From: Cephalotrichum gorgonifer
Taxonomy: Eukaryota > Ascomycota > Sordariomycetes > Microascales > Microascaceae
Reading direction: 5' to 3'
Assembly (NCBI GenBank): GCA_900312665.1
Contig: ONZQ02000013.1
Location: forward strand, 62,001-126,000
DNA: 64,000 nt
Shown here: positions 19,729-31,155 of the stretch, piece by piece
Numbering within the stretch: position 1 is the stretch's first letter
Layout: the number at the start of each line of letters is the position of its first letter
Position numbers and translations under genes: made by a program
The notes under the pieces: model-generated
Told to the model about the DNA's origin: nothing
Seen by the model: only the letters and a program-made list of their open reading frames with translations
The model's database searches: none

Positions 19729-21930
19729 CTACCTGCGGCAAAGGCGACCGATCTGCTTTGTCACATACTTGTTCTGGTCGGTGAGATACCAGTCCTCACT
19801 GCCCACGGCCGTAGGCGCCCAGAACACGCCCTTCGGATCGACCTTGCCCTTAATCTCCAGCAGGCGCTCGTAGCTGGAGCCGTAGAAGGACTCCGCAAAG
19901 TCCACGTCCATCACGTCGCCCTCGTTGAGGTAGCCGCCGGACTCGGGGCTAATGTCCTTCAGCCGCTGGTTGAGGTCGTTGGTGAGCTTGTCGTTGATAG
20001 CGTCGATCTCGTCCTGGGGCGTCTGCGCGTCCCAGGTGACGCCGATGATGTTAAACATCATGACATCGCGCCAGGCGGGGTTGGCGGCGCTCTCGGCGGT
20101 GTCGTCGGGCTCGTCCGCGTTGATGTTGTAGTGCACCAGGAAGGCGCCGTCCTCGACGACGCTGCGGACCGTCTGGATCGTCTTGTTCATGAGGGCGGCG
20201 TCCTCCCAGTTCTTGCGCGGCAGGAGGCGGTTAGCCGTCCGGCCGTACGCGCGGGCGACGATGGCGGTGGGGAAGTGGCGGGACCACGCCTGGTAGAGGC
20301 TGTCGTGCTCAAAGAACTCGACCTTGGGGTCCACGCCTAGCGCCGCCCACTCGTCCAGAAGGGGCTGGGCGAGCTTCTTGAAGTCGGCGAGCTTCATTCC
20401 GGGGACCATGACGGGCAGGCCCCTCCAGGCGTAGCCGCCACTCTTCTCGGGTGACATGCGGCAGTAGCCGTACGACTTGGCGGCGGAGAACTCGGGGTAG
20501 CGGCGCCAATAGGCCGCGACGGCCTCCCAGAAGACCTCGTCGGTGATGTTCATCGCCTTGGTGGTCGTCTGCCAGGTCATGCCGGAGAAGACCATCTTCT
20601 CGTGGACCTTAACTGTCATGGACGTGACGACGCCCCACGTGGCGCCACCACCGCCGCGGATGGCCCAGAACAGGTCCTGATTCTGCGTCTCGTCCGCGGT
20701 GACGAAGCGACCGTCGGGCGTGACTACGTCGACGCTGAGGACCTGGTCGGAGCCAAGGCCATATATGGGTGTCACGGGGGAGTGGCCGCCGCCGGCTAGA
20801 TAGCCGCCGGTTATGCCGACCGTCTAGAAACGCGCAAAGTCAGCTTCGGAGGCCAAATTGAAGTTAATGATGGTGGGTGGCGGGTGGTCTTAAAACTTAC
20901 ACGACACTCACCGCCGACGGCGGTGTAGCCCTCGCGCTCGGCAACCTCGTAGATCTCGTGCACCATGACGCCGGGGCCGAGCTTGAACGCCGGGCCCTTG
21001 TAGCGGCCGCCGGCAGACTCGTACTCGCGGAGGACTTCGATCTCGCGGTGGTTATGCGTCCAGAGGGACAGGGCACCCTCGCCAGTGTTTTTGCCCAGGA
21101 AGTCATGGCCCGTGTTCCGGACCACGAGACGCAAGTTCTGGTTGCGGGCAAAGTTGATGCCCAGCTGGATGTCGGCCACGGTGCTGACGTTGAGGGAGTA
21201 GGTCGGGAAGCCTCCCAGGGTGCAGGTCTTGCCCATGGCGGCGCCTCCGGGCTCGCACGTGGTGCCCTCGTAGAGAGGAGACATGACTGAGGTGGGGTCG
21301 TCGATGCTGTCGTAGAACATCAGTACGACGCAGCCATGCAAAGGCACTCGGGTTGGGAGGGGGGCTTACTGTGTCTCGGAGGCGTTCCAGTGGTCGAGCA
21401 GGAAAGTGCACTTCTGGGCGTCGTAGTACGGGCCTTCGTAGCAGGCCGACCCCAGTGGCACCGTCTTGATCAAGCCGCCGTTGGTCAAGCTATCCAGGAC
21501 GTTCCAGACGGTCTCGTTGGGGTACGAGGCGTCGTCGGGATGGACCTTGCACCGAGGTGCATCGCCCTGGACCTCAGAGCCATCGTCAAAGTAGAACAGG
21601 TCGACAGAGCTGAGTTGGCGGTTGGTGAGCTCGGCCAGGACATCATCGGTCAACTGGACGCTCTCAAAGCCCTTGCTGCCGCCGCTCGAACCGCGTACAA
21701 TCGGGTAAACGGTGGACTTGTTGGCGGCTGGAACAGGGTGGTGTGGTCAGCACATGTGGTTGGCTTTCCACCTCGGTACCGGCCGTATGGAGAAATGCAT
21801 GCAACATGGGCACCACGTGGCGTGGCTTACCAACGGTCTTGTCAGAAAGAGTGATGGTTTGCGCGCCGGCCGAGGCCGCCCATAGCGACCCTGCGGCCGC
21901 GAGCAGCCAACCCGATCGCTGTGTTACCAT
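19729..21930 (-). CDS. FAD-linked oxidoreductase, berberine-bridge-enzyme type
   Basis: Four exons: 21930-21831, 21727-21370, 21306-20901 and 20823-19729; introns 103, 63 and 77 nt; about 652 aa. A signal peptide opens the protein (SGWLLAAAGSLWAASAGAQ), so it is probably secreted. The FAD-binding PCMH domain includes LRLVVRNTGHDFLGKNTG, whose His (about 220) is the usual 8-alpha attachment residue. GGECRTVGITGGYLAGGGHS follows, whose Cys (about 287) sits where bicovalent BBE-like enzymes bind the flavin C6. The C-terminal BBE segment is visible (FAESFYGSSYERLLEIKGK, then DPKGVFWAP). Fungal relatives oxidise alcohols, sugars or secondary-metabolite intermediates; the substrate cannot be read from sequence. 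Its neighbours (GST, Zn2Cys6 factor, NAD(P)-binding protein) suggest a small redox group. Confidence 0.88.
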
Positions 21931-23474
21931 CTTGAAGCACTTTTGGCTGAGTCGGCTTCCCCTCGGCGCAATCGATTCGTCAACTGACGAATGTTGGAGA
22001 CGGTGTTTGTGTGGAAGTTCGGGGGAAGGCTTGTCCTCTGGTTACAAAGGGGCGTCTACTCGTATATTACTTGTAATTGGCTCCGATTAGCGACTGGGGC
22101 CGGCCCTGGAAACAATTTCCCGGCTCCGAGCGAACTGCCGAGTTCGGCGCCTCATCCCCGAGTGCAAACCATCAGCGCTAACACCATGTGGGTTACATGA
22201 ATTGCTCGTATAATGCTTGTACTAGCTGGCGAGTGCCGGGGCCCCTGCAACCCTGGCTGGAGCGAGTGACGTACCTCCGCCCTACCCGGAAACAAGCTTA
22301 CTTGGAAGTCAATTGTTGTTCCCGGCCCGCCACGCGATTTTCGTCAGGGCTATTACTATTAATCGGCGCCCGCCTGGGTTAAAATCGGTAATCGCTCAAA
22401 AGCAGCTTCGATCTCTCCGCCAGATCGACTCCGGGTTGCTGGCCTCCATTCCCTGCTGCGGTCGATCCGTCCAATTTTACCCATGTGGAGGGGATGATGG
22501 ATCTGCACGCTTAGCGAGGGTGATCGGCCGTGCCAACTTCCAGCTCCTGGTCCCAGCCTTCCATGGAAGATGGGGCCAAAGCGAAGGATTTTCGTCAGCT
22601 AGTCCACTTTATCCTCAAGAGAGCAGTGATCGCTAGAACTACCCAGCTTGACCTGGCCTGAATAAGTCCGAGTCCTTCTACATGCGAAGCTTGTTGCCAG
22701 GATATTGAATGTTGGCACGTCACTTGCCCCACTTTGCCCCCTTTTACACGTATAGGTAACTATTGTAAACAAAAGAGGAATGCTAAAAGATGAAATTGAT
22801 ATAGCAAAATAGGTCAGACCTCGAAAAACTGCTTAACGGACCACCTTCCTGAAGTAACGAACGCCGTACCCAACCAGCTTATAATAAAGTTTGGGAAATT
22901 GTGATAGCCCCCTACTCCCCTAACGATTGTTCAAGGTTACAAGCACCTCAGAGCCCCCTAGTTCCTAACGGCCAGAGTTCCCATCTCTTGTAACTGATCG
23001 CGATTGTCACTGGCTCTTGACTGCATGGTTCTGCAGACACACATCCCACCCCCTCCCTGGCCGCAGCTCCCGGTACCGAGTTGGAAAATGTCACCAGACC
23101 AAGTCTCTGGGACCAGGTGCGAGCTCCTGTCAAATATCCAGCCAGTGTTGCTCTTCTAGAGTACAACGGGGCATTGAAACGATAAAATGAACTTTGGGCC
23201 GAGCGAGGGGTCAAAATTTCTGACACCTCCGCGCCGCCGATCCCTACTCTTGGGCCTCCTCTAGGGGCATTCCCACCCACCATTTTTGGCCATGGCCGGT
23301 ACGAAACGAGCTGAACTCTGTCTGGTATGAATGGACATCCCCCGTCCAAAACTTTCCCTCTAAACCTCCCAAAAAAAACATACCTCCTCAGTATTTGAGA
23401 CCTGGGAATCTCGAAGCACATTTTGCTTTTGCGGTGCGAGTCACCCTCGCCGGTCCCTTCTATCTGCACCACCG
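21931..23474. other. intergenic, about 1.5 kb
   Basis: Promoters of the BBE oxidoreductase (left) and rhodopsin-domain (right) genes. Short unsupported frames only. Confidence 0.55.
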
Positions 23475-25045
23475 ATGAATACCGCAATACTTGAGCCCCG
23501 GGGCCCGGGGTATGGCCCCGCTCCTAACGTCATCGACATACCCACGCCGCCGCTACAGGCTGGGGCACTGTCCATCATGTTTGGCCTGTTGGGTGTAGCA
23601 CTCATCGTCGTTGCCTTACGACTATGGACTCGCACGACCATGCGCACCCTCGGCATCGGTTTGTGGCTTGCTCCCCTCGGCTCTTGGATAAGCTTATTTG
23701 TGTATACATGGACATGACCTATTAACCTGTACCCCCCAGATGACTTGCTCTGCTCATTCGCACTGGTGAGTGAGACTTCTCCGAAAAAAAAAATCCGTCA
23801 AACCGCAGCTCTCAAGGGCAACAGTTTTACTGATAAACGATTATCTAGCTAGCGGATATTCTCGTCTGCGGGAGTTTGTACATGTGTAAGTACACATCCG
23901 ACGGAGGCGGTGCGGTGCCCCCCTTTGGCGAAACGGTCCACTAGCTCACACTTTTCCGCCCTCAGTTCTCAAACTCAACTACTACGGCTGGGAAGACGAA
24001 AAGGTCCCTGACGACTGGGACTCGACCGCGGGCCTCTGGTGGAACTTCTTCGAGCAGATATGCTACAACCCCGTCCTGGCGTTCGTAAAGTGCTCCGTCC
24101 TGTGCTTCATCATGCGCATAGGCGGGCATAAAGACGCAATCTTTCGGGCCATATGGGTGTTGATGGGCATCACAATCGCACATGCTATCGCCGTCTTCTT
24201 CGGTGCTCTCTTCCAATGCGTCCCAATCGAGGCTAATTGGCATCCGGAGCTGAGAGCGGATCCCAATACCAGGTGCATCGACAACTCCTTCCACATCATC
24301 CAATCGGCCATAACGATTGCTACGGATCTGGCCATTCTCGTCCTGCCATTCTGGATCTTCTTGGGCCTCCGGATGCCGCGCGCAACGAAAATTGCCGTGC
24401 TCGGAATCTTTACCATTGGCGCCTGGTAAGCCTGAGGATCCCCCCCCCTTGCCAATGGAGGCCACGGAACCAAATTGTACTAACAGCCTTGGGTAATCCA
24501 GCGTACCGATTGTTGCCATCGTGCGGCTCATCAATCTATATAGACTCCTGTACCTTGGCGAAAAGGCCCGGCACCACAACATCGCATACGTCTGGACCGC
24601 CGTCGAGACAAACCTCGCCGTCATATCCTGCTCGATGCCCGCCCTGCGGCCCCTCCTTAGCCGCTGGTATCCGACCCTCTCCGGAGGCGGTAACAGCTCC
24701 GGAATGCGTAACGGCCCGGTTTACGGCAACTCCCGGCGCCGCACCGGCGGATCTTCAACGGTGCAGGCTGGCAGCGCCGGGGGGTCCCGCCACTACAACA
24801 GGGATTCGACGAACTACATGCTCGACGAACTACGCCCCTCATGGAAGCAGAGCCGCAAGACGGAGGCCCGCGGCAGATCCCCGACGGGCTCGGAGGAGGA
24901 GATCATTCCAAATAGCGGCATCATGCGCACGACAAACTTTAACGTCGTATACGAGTCGGCGGGGCAGTCGGTGGAGCGGAGCGACACAGGCTCTAACATG
25001 TCAAAGGAGGCGTCACACACAACTCATGTTACCGAATATAGATGA
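23475..25045 (+). CDS. fungal rhodopsin-domain membrane protein (PTH11/SAT4-like) 1
   Basis: Five exons, all joined in frame: 23475-23658, 23740-23765, 23849-23885, 23966-24425 and 24502-25045; 416 aa. Exon 2 is only 26 nt. Seven hydrophobic segments are visible: GALSIMFGLLGVALIVVALRL first, then LLCSFALLADILVCGSLYM, LAFVKCSVLCFIMRI, AIWVLMGITIAHAIAVFFGA, IATDLAILVLPFWIFLGLRM, AVLGIFTIGACVPIVAIVRL, and YVWTAVETNLAVISCSMPAL. The order and the W-x2-E-x-N-x2-V-I-S-C-S-MPALRPL stretch are those of the fungal rhodopsin domain family, a plasma-membrane receptor-like group related to Pth11. The last 140 residues are a cytosolic Ser/Arg-rich tail. Ligand unknown. A second member is at 42885. Confidence 0.88.
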
Positions 25046-25794
25046 ACAGTAATATACCATGGGCGGCGGTCTGCAAGGCACACCCATGAAAGTAATTAAT
25101 TATGATAAGATCCATCCAAGCGTGCTTACCTTCTCAGATGATACCCCTAGCATTGTAAGGTAAGCAAGCAGTAAACCGAGGTAGCCTAGAACACATGTCA
25201 CAGAATATATGTGCGGGGGGAAGATGGGGTGGCAAGATGCGCCCAGCTGTTCCTACAACTTCTCCCTAGCCCTCAGTTCCCCTCGAGGACTTTTGTGAGT
25301 CCGCAACATGAGTACAAGTAATAGAGAGCACCTCGAAAAGAAAGGACCAAGCGAGTCTGCCATACAAGGTCCCCCTTCCTTAATATCCCTGTAAGGTGGG
25401 CATGTTTGGTTGGTGCGGGTATAAGACTTCAAGCGAGGTGCTTGTGCCACACCAAAACAGCAAAAGATCGCCCGATCTCTAAGATTTGAATCATGCAGCA
25501 AGAGACCTCCGAAACAGGCCACTTCCGAGCCCTCGTCCAAGTTCAACTTTACTGGCATATATCTCAAGCTGCTAGCGCTCCCTGAATCACTATGACCCAA
25601 GGCTACCCTTCCCCTTTTCTGTATCCAACCCTCTAGCAAAGGTTGTCCGACGAGGACAGGAGGTCAAGTAAATGGCAGACCCCTAATGTCGGGACGAAGA
25701 TTTGGCCTAGCATCTGGAGGCAACGTAAGCCGGTATCCCAGCCGCCCGCCTTTCTCAGGTCCCGAAAAAGGGAAAGGCCCTAGCCAAAGGCGCC

Positions 25795-25910
25795 AGATCA
25801 AGCCTTTCTCAGGGAATATTTGCTAGCGAAGAGAGCTGAAATCACATATAGCACCAGGAAGTTGCTGGCTGGCACCCAGCCAACTACAAGTCTAACGCCC
25901 ATTGTTGAGA
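25795..25910. repeat. dispersed repeat, copy B
   Basis: Matches 14677-14810: 'agatcaagcctttctcaggg' followed by 'gctgaaatcacata' and 'caccaggaagt'. The two copies are separated by about 11 kb and flanked by unrelated sequence. Confidence 0.65.
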
Positions 25911-26199
25911 CCCCTTGCAAGGATTGATGGACCAAGTAGTTACGTGGTGCCATGTTTGCCAATGTGGAGAGAGTGTGTGGCATCAATCTGAGGCAGAGGT
26001 CGCCCCCTCACACCCAATATCTTCAGGGTCTGCCTTGTAGAGGTAAACCAGCTACACGGTCTTAGCCTTTAAACTACAGTTTGCCAGGATATGAACAGGA
26101 CCTTATGAGCAAGAATTCCAGGAGCACTGTCAACCTTAATTCAACTAGGTAGATTGCTGGTGCTGAGGTGGGGCAGGGCGGATAGGCGCCAATCCGATG

Positions 26200-26720
26200 G
26201 CTCGGAGTGGGGAGGAGCCCAGCCCGGTGGCTCGGATTTGGTATAAGAGCCTTAGACCCCCTTTTTCTTTTGAGCTTTTGTTCAGACAACAGACACTCCT
26301 TCAGTACGATCCTAGACTTCTTGTTCGTTAATATAGCCCCTTTGGGCTCTAATATAAGCTCTTGATCTCGATTCTCTTATTGACCCGATTGTACGGCTTG
26401 TGTGTGAGCCCGGGACTGTGGCTTCGGCTCTAAGGATGTGAGCTTGATACCGAGTACCCTCACTCCGAGACCTGTGACGTTGATGAGCCCTCCCGGGCTC
26501 ATCTCTAGACTTATCGACCTGAGGTTTGGGCAGATTGTTGATCAGGCTATGGGCAGTCCGAATCCCGAGTTTCGAAGCTGTACCCCTCTCGGTTCTCTTA
26601 TTCCTTGAGGTTGAGATCACGAGTTTAGGAGTAAGCTCGTGAACGAGCTTACTCCTTGGGTTGAGGATTCGAGCTGCCCTGTCGGGCTCAGAATCCTGAT
26701 GCCGGGTTTCCCTGCATCAC
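26200..26720. repeat. possible degraded solo LTR
   Basis: The stretch has a promoter-like 'ggtataagagcc' box, a 'ttcagacaacagac' segment and repeated 'gggctc' words, as in fungal LTRs. Terminal TG..CA ends and a target-site duplication could not be fixed by eye, so this is tentative. Confidence 0.3.
26627..26656. repeat. perfect 14-bp inverted repeat, 2-nt spacer
   Basis: Left arm aggagtaagctcgt (26627-26640), spacer GA, right arm acgagcttactcct (26643-26656), an exact reverse complement. Could form a hairpin or be a dimeric binding site. Confidence 0.8.
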
Positions 26721-27080
26721 ATCAGTGCTAAGACTGACTGGGGCCATTCTATCAAAGCCGAGTTCGTAGAGAGTGCTTCAAGGAGTGGTATGGTTTACAA
26801 CAATCTAAAGAAACTATATCTGTTTAAGTAGATGTGATTAATTACTGTCCTGCAAAACGGCCTCTTATATTAGAAGCTATATCTACCTTGAATAGCTCCC
26901 TTGTAACGCAAAACCACTATGCCCAATACACAAGTGGGATATTCCCAAGCGCACAAGCTACCGACAAACCGTTCCAATAGAAGGGCAGATATAGCCAGCG
27001 GCGCGTTCATCATTCTTTTCTAGGCCTGCTAGGAAATGATTGTCAATTCGGAAACCATCTAGTCGGGCTCAAAGGTATCA

Positions 27081-27150
27081 CGTGTATCGGGGAGCGGACA
27101 GGATCCTCAATTTCTATTGCTAGGTTCATATGTACTATCTGGCCTCCAGA
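27081..27150. repeat. dispersed repeat, copy C
   Basis: 'gtatcggggagcggacagga' followed by 'tcctcaatttc' resembles 14601-14670, and more weakly 19141-19190. Confidence 0.55.
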
Positions 27151-28056
27151 GTTTGGAATATCAGTCTGTTGGGTGAAAAACGGGTAGCCTAGTAGGTCAA
27201 TGGCTTAACAATTCATACGCTCAAATTCTAAACACTTACCCTCAAACTCTCCTCCGGCTATGGGTTCGTATCATATGATCTACCACACCGTAAGATTTAA
27301 CCCTCCCCAACTGCAGGGCACAAGTACTTGCCCTCACTTTTTCATTTGACGGAAGTCCACTACTCCATCCGACATGAACCCGCCAGCCCTGCTTCTTGGT
27401 ATAAGCACAGCGCTCATAAAATACGCCAGTAGTTTAAACTCATTAACAAAGCGTATGTCACGGAAAATCTCCCGGCCAAGGGCGAGAGGCCCCTTTCCAG
27501 CATGATGTGCCCTTTCAGGCCGCCTCTTGAATGTGGCTACGAATGGATATAGCAGTGCCTTCATGTGATTGTTTTCTTGTGGCCGGAAGTATCCCAATGG
27601 GTACTGTGTTGTCAAATTGCGAGTTCAAAAAGAATTCCCCGATCATTCTTATGATATACGGAGGATTGTTATGATTTTGGAAGGTATCTCGGCACAAGGC
27701 TAGTCCTCATGCTCGGTTCAAGCGGCGCAAACTCAACTCTGAACCATATGTATATACTCCTCACGAAGGTTATATAGAATAGCGTCTATCAAAAACAGAT
27801 CCTAAGTCATGAAGATATGAGGCATTGTATATATATACCTCCCACTCAACCCCCACTCCGAAGCCGCATTCTCTACTTTCACCCATCCGCGCCATCTCCC
27901 TAAATTTCCGCCCATTACCAACCACAAGATACATCTCACGAATCCGGGTCGATCAGGGACGCATAAAAACCAAACAAACACGCTGGAACTTCTTACACAA
28001 GCTTCCGTTACCTCAAAGCAACATCCGCCCGGCGACAATCTACAATCCTATCCGCA

Positions 28057-28428
28057 ATGGTCGGACTCCCAGTCCTCCAGTCTGCTCTCTCCAGCAGACG
28101 GGGTGACCCCTTCCGCGAGGTTTTTGGACGCGATTTTTGGAAAGTGTTTGGGGTGGTCCTGGTCACAGCTGTTGGTCTAATCATACTTTTAACTCTGGTG
28201 TTCTGTGTGTTCGCGGGTTGTGTCGACTGTTGTGTGGGAAAGATGCGGGAAAGGAAGAAGAGCGGGGACCTGGAGGAGAACAGTGATAGGGGAAATACCA
28301 GGGACGCCGAGAACGTCACGGGCGAGGAGAGAATCAGGGACGAGGAAGACAGAGACTTGGGGTTGAGTAGGGACAGCGATTGGATCGAGATGCCAGCGCG
28401 TCCTCCTCCCCCTTACACGAACAAATAG
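28057..28428 (+). CDS. small single-pass membrane protein with C-terminal PPxY
   Basis: 123 aa, single exon, real ATG. A hydrophobic segment (about 32-58, FGVVLVTAVGLIILLTLVFC onward) is preceded by DFWK and followed by a Cys pair and a basic patch (KMRERKK), giving an N-out/C-in orientation by the positive-inside rule. The cytosolic tail is strongly charged and ends RPPPPYTNK, which contains a PPPY (PPxY) motif. In yeast such motifs on small membrane proteins (for example Rcr1 and Bsd2-type adaptors) recruit the Rsp5 ubiquitin ligase by its WW domains; a similar adaptor role is inference. It resembles the product of 28988 around FWxxxxxVL and RKS. Confidence 0.6.
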   Translation: MVGLPVLQSALSSRRGDPFREVFGRDFWKVFGVVLVTAVGLIILLTLVFCVFAGCVDCCVGKMRERKKSGDLEENSDRGNTRDAENVTGEERIRDEEDRDLGLSRDSDWIEMPARPPPPYTNK

Positions 28429-28987
28429 ATATTGCGGACAGGCGAGGGCTGTTTGTTTTTGATGTCGTTATATCTCTTGTTTCTCCTCCTTAAATCCGGC
28501 TCTGCCAATCCAGACCTCTTTACCCAGTCGCAGTTAAGTTTGCGGAGGAATATGTAAAATGTAAAGGGGCATCTGTAAGCCCTAACGTCCTCGCTGTGAT
28601 TCTCAGAGCAAGGTCAACCTAAAGGCACCAATTCCAGCCGTGTAAACTTAACTACAGCCCATGTGGCGATCAGTCGTCAGAGACAATAGACTTTCCGGTA
28701 CAGGGCCTCACTTTTAAAGCAATCTTCCGCCTACATAGGACTCTCTCGCCCATCCCATCGGGTGAAATTTTCGTAACCTTCGACACACACCAGTTTCCTC
28801 GGTTGCATCTTGCCTCGATCTAGCCCATGGCCAACCTATGAAAGCAGCCTTCACGAAGTGCTAACGAACGTCTTTTCTCCAACGATTACGATTACCTATC
28901 CCATCCAGGTCTATATCCTAGACCCACCCACGGCTACAGCTCACGAAGAACACACCAACGCTCTCACGTTCTACAATTTCCGCCCCG
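28429..28987. other. intergenic
   Basis: Spacer between two small membrane-protein genes. An alternative frame from 28810 ends in a low-complexity Leu/Pro/Ile repeat and is less likely than the gene at 28988. Confidence 0.5.
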
Positions 28988-29296
28988 ATGCAGCCCCTAG
29001 ATCCCGATTCATGCGCAGCCATGGTGGTCTCCTGCTGCTGCCAACGATTATGCTACTACCACCGATTATTCTACTGCCAACGATTATACTGCTGCCCTCA
29101 ATATGAGCCCAAGAACGACGTCTCCAATGATGGACTAGGATTTTGGGAGAGAGTCGCGATTGTTTTGGGCTGCCTTTTCGTTTTAATTTGTTTGGGCGCG
29201 TGTGTTAGCGGCTGGGAAGAGCGGGCCGAGAAAAGACGCAAGTCAAAGGATGCGGATAGGGAAGTGGATGAAGATGAGGATAGCGGTGAGAAGTAA
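28988..29296 (+). CDS. small single-pass membrane protein, paralogue-like
   Basis: 102 aa. An unusual Cys/Tyr-rich N terminus is encoded by three 20-21-nt repeats (about 29039-29097, 'acgattatnctnctgcc'). Then comes GFWERVAIVLGCLFVLICLG (membrane segment, about 50-70) and a charged tail EERAEKRRKSKDADREVDED. The FW-x-x-x-x-x-VL start of the membrane helix and the RKSKD that follows resemble the protein at 28057, suggesting an old tandem duplication, but there is no PPxY here. Start codon uncertain. Confidence 0.5.
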   Translation: MQPLDPDSCAAMVVSCCCQRLCYYHRLFYCQRLYCCPQYEPKNDVSNDGLGFWERVAIVLGCLFVLICLGACVSGWEERAEKRRKSKDADREVDEDEDSGEK

Positions 29297-29799
29297 GGCT
29301 GGGACGGTGAAGGTGGAAAGGACGGGACGAGGAGGGGGGCCAGCCGGACTCCCTCGGTATCATTCGTGGACTCCTCTATTTCTTCGAAGGGTGGACGTGG
29401 CTGAATAAACTCATGGTGTTTTGACTTTGGTTTGGACCTGACTGGGAATGAAGTTCGATGAAACGTAACCAAGATCAACAGGACGGGAGCAAGAAACCAA
29501 TTCACAAAGATCCGTTGTTACTCGCCGCAGCTCTTTCATCTTTACGTGACGTTGACTCCAGACTCTTGGTCGTCAGTTAGGAGTATTCTGTCAAAGGAAT
29601 TATATCCCCAAATAGACCCATTATGCCCTGTAGACCGACGCGAGGTATAAGATATGGACACCAGGGCCGACTCCTTCCAGCTTGAACCTCTTACGATCCA
29701 ACGTCTAGCATCTAGCCCATCTACGACTCACTCAGAAAGACCAAGCCACCAGCCTTAACAACCTCTCCAACATCCATTCCCTCTCCCAGCCCAGAAATA
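29297..29799. other. intergenic
   Basis: Spacer between small membrane-protein genes; nothing else supported. Confidence 0.55.
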
Positions 29800-30018
29800 A
29801 TGGCTCTCCTCGCCTCGACCATGCCGGAGCCACTGGCCACCCGCACGGAAGCAAACCTGAACTCTAACAATGGGGGTGGCATCGCTATGAAGGTCTTCGG
29901 AATCAGCATCGCGGTGCTCCTAGGTGGAGTCATGGTCACGGGTATCTGCGTGTCTGTGAGTCGCTACCTCAAGATGCGTAGGGGGGCGACTGAGAGCAGC
30001 GGGGCTGAGCAGGTCTGA
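29800..30018 (+). CDS. very small single-pass membrane protein
   Basis: 72 aa from an ATG in good context. A polar N terminus (Thr/Asn-rich) is followed by KVFGISIAVLLGGVMVTGICV (about 31-51) and a short basic tail SRYLKMRRG. Third in a row of small membrane-protein genes. No known family recognised. Confidence 0.45.
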   Translation: MALLASTMPEPLATRTEANLNSNNGGGIAMKVFGISIAVLLGGVMVTGICVSVSRYLKMRRGATESSGAEQV

Positions 30019-31155
30019 AGGTGAGGGGGAAGAGTCTTAGGTACTTTGGTATATGGAGATAAAGAATTGCTTTTTTGCCTTGATTTGGGCTTTGTGCATG
30101 AGCACGGGCGGTCTGAGGAGTGGAATTTGAGGGGAGATAAGCCCTGACAACTATGTATATAAACTTTCTTTATTCTCAAACCCTGTTGTCAATCAATCCA
30201 GTACTGCTGACAAGACGGTTTTGCTCCGATAAACCCTATATGGCAGATTATTTAAATCATTTTCGGCCTTCCCATCCATCCAAGCCCTCTAAAGCATAAC
30301 AGTCGTGACTGCGAACCGACCAACCCTCTCCGGAGGGAGAATATCGCCGTAAATTGGCTCCCCCAGCGCTCCCGTCAGGCTCGGAACAATAAAAGTGGAG
30401 ACAGATCCGTGCCCGGAGCGGGCCGGATCCTTTCGAATTCCGGGTTCTGGCTTTCCTTACCCGCGGCAACAACCAACCGAACCCCGCGCCCCGATTTGTC
30501 AGTTCCAAAAAGGGCGGTCAGCAAGCAGCATGGCATCGCTTGCCGGTGACCTCTCGCTCAAGCCTCAAGTCGTCGGATAGAAGCGATGGGTGGATGTGGT
30601 CTGCCTTTGTGGGTAAATTGATTGTTTCCATTTGTGGCCCTCGTAGAGGTTCTGTTATTTTTTTTTGTTTGTTTCATCGTTCTCATCTAGTCTTGTATAT
30701 CGTCGTCCTCCGTGCCTCATACCGTCATTCTGATGCCCACTGATATCCTCATCTCTCCCTTCATGTTCCGTCCTAATCGCCCGTAAATGCGAGGGATATA
30801 TCCCCAATAACAAAGGAAAAAAATGTAAAAAATGTGGTATCCAGGCAATGAATCTCTGAGCCTGGTCATCGGATACCACATAATATCCCTCCTGTCATCC
30901 TTAATCGTCCAGCCATCTCCCTCTCTCTCGCCTTGGAAAATACCCCCCACCACAATGATTAAAAAAAGCGGTTATGATCAAATGGTATCAACGCACCCCC
31001 ATGCCAATGCCAAAAAAAAAAATGAAGGGAAAAAATGCACCCGACCGACACCAGGAGGAAAATAAAACCCAAACTATACCCAGGGTATGTATGCCCAATC
31101 GCCATGCAGAGACAGGGGAAGGAAACGGTGCCGTATCGTGCCGTGTTGCGGCCTT
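30019..31155. other. intergenic
   Basis: 3' flanks of convergent genes. No supported coding sequence. Confidence 0.55.

Larger units (their letters stand above)
25046..28056. other. repeat-rich intergenic region, about 3 kb
   Basis: No intact gene. Holds a dispersed-repeat copy (25795-25910), an LTR-like stretch with a perfect palindrome (26200-26720), and another dispersed-repeat copy (27081-27150). It looks like old mobile-element debris. Confidence 0.55.

Noticed and set aside
24237..25052. 271-codon plus-strand frame overlapping the first rhodopsin-domain gene
   Set aside because: Different frame from the membrane protein; crosses its intron.
27255..27275. tRNA T-arm-like 'ggttcgtatc'
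   Set aside because: No matching acceptor or anticodon arms nearby.
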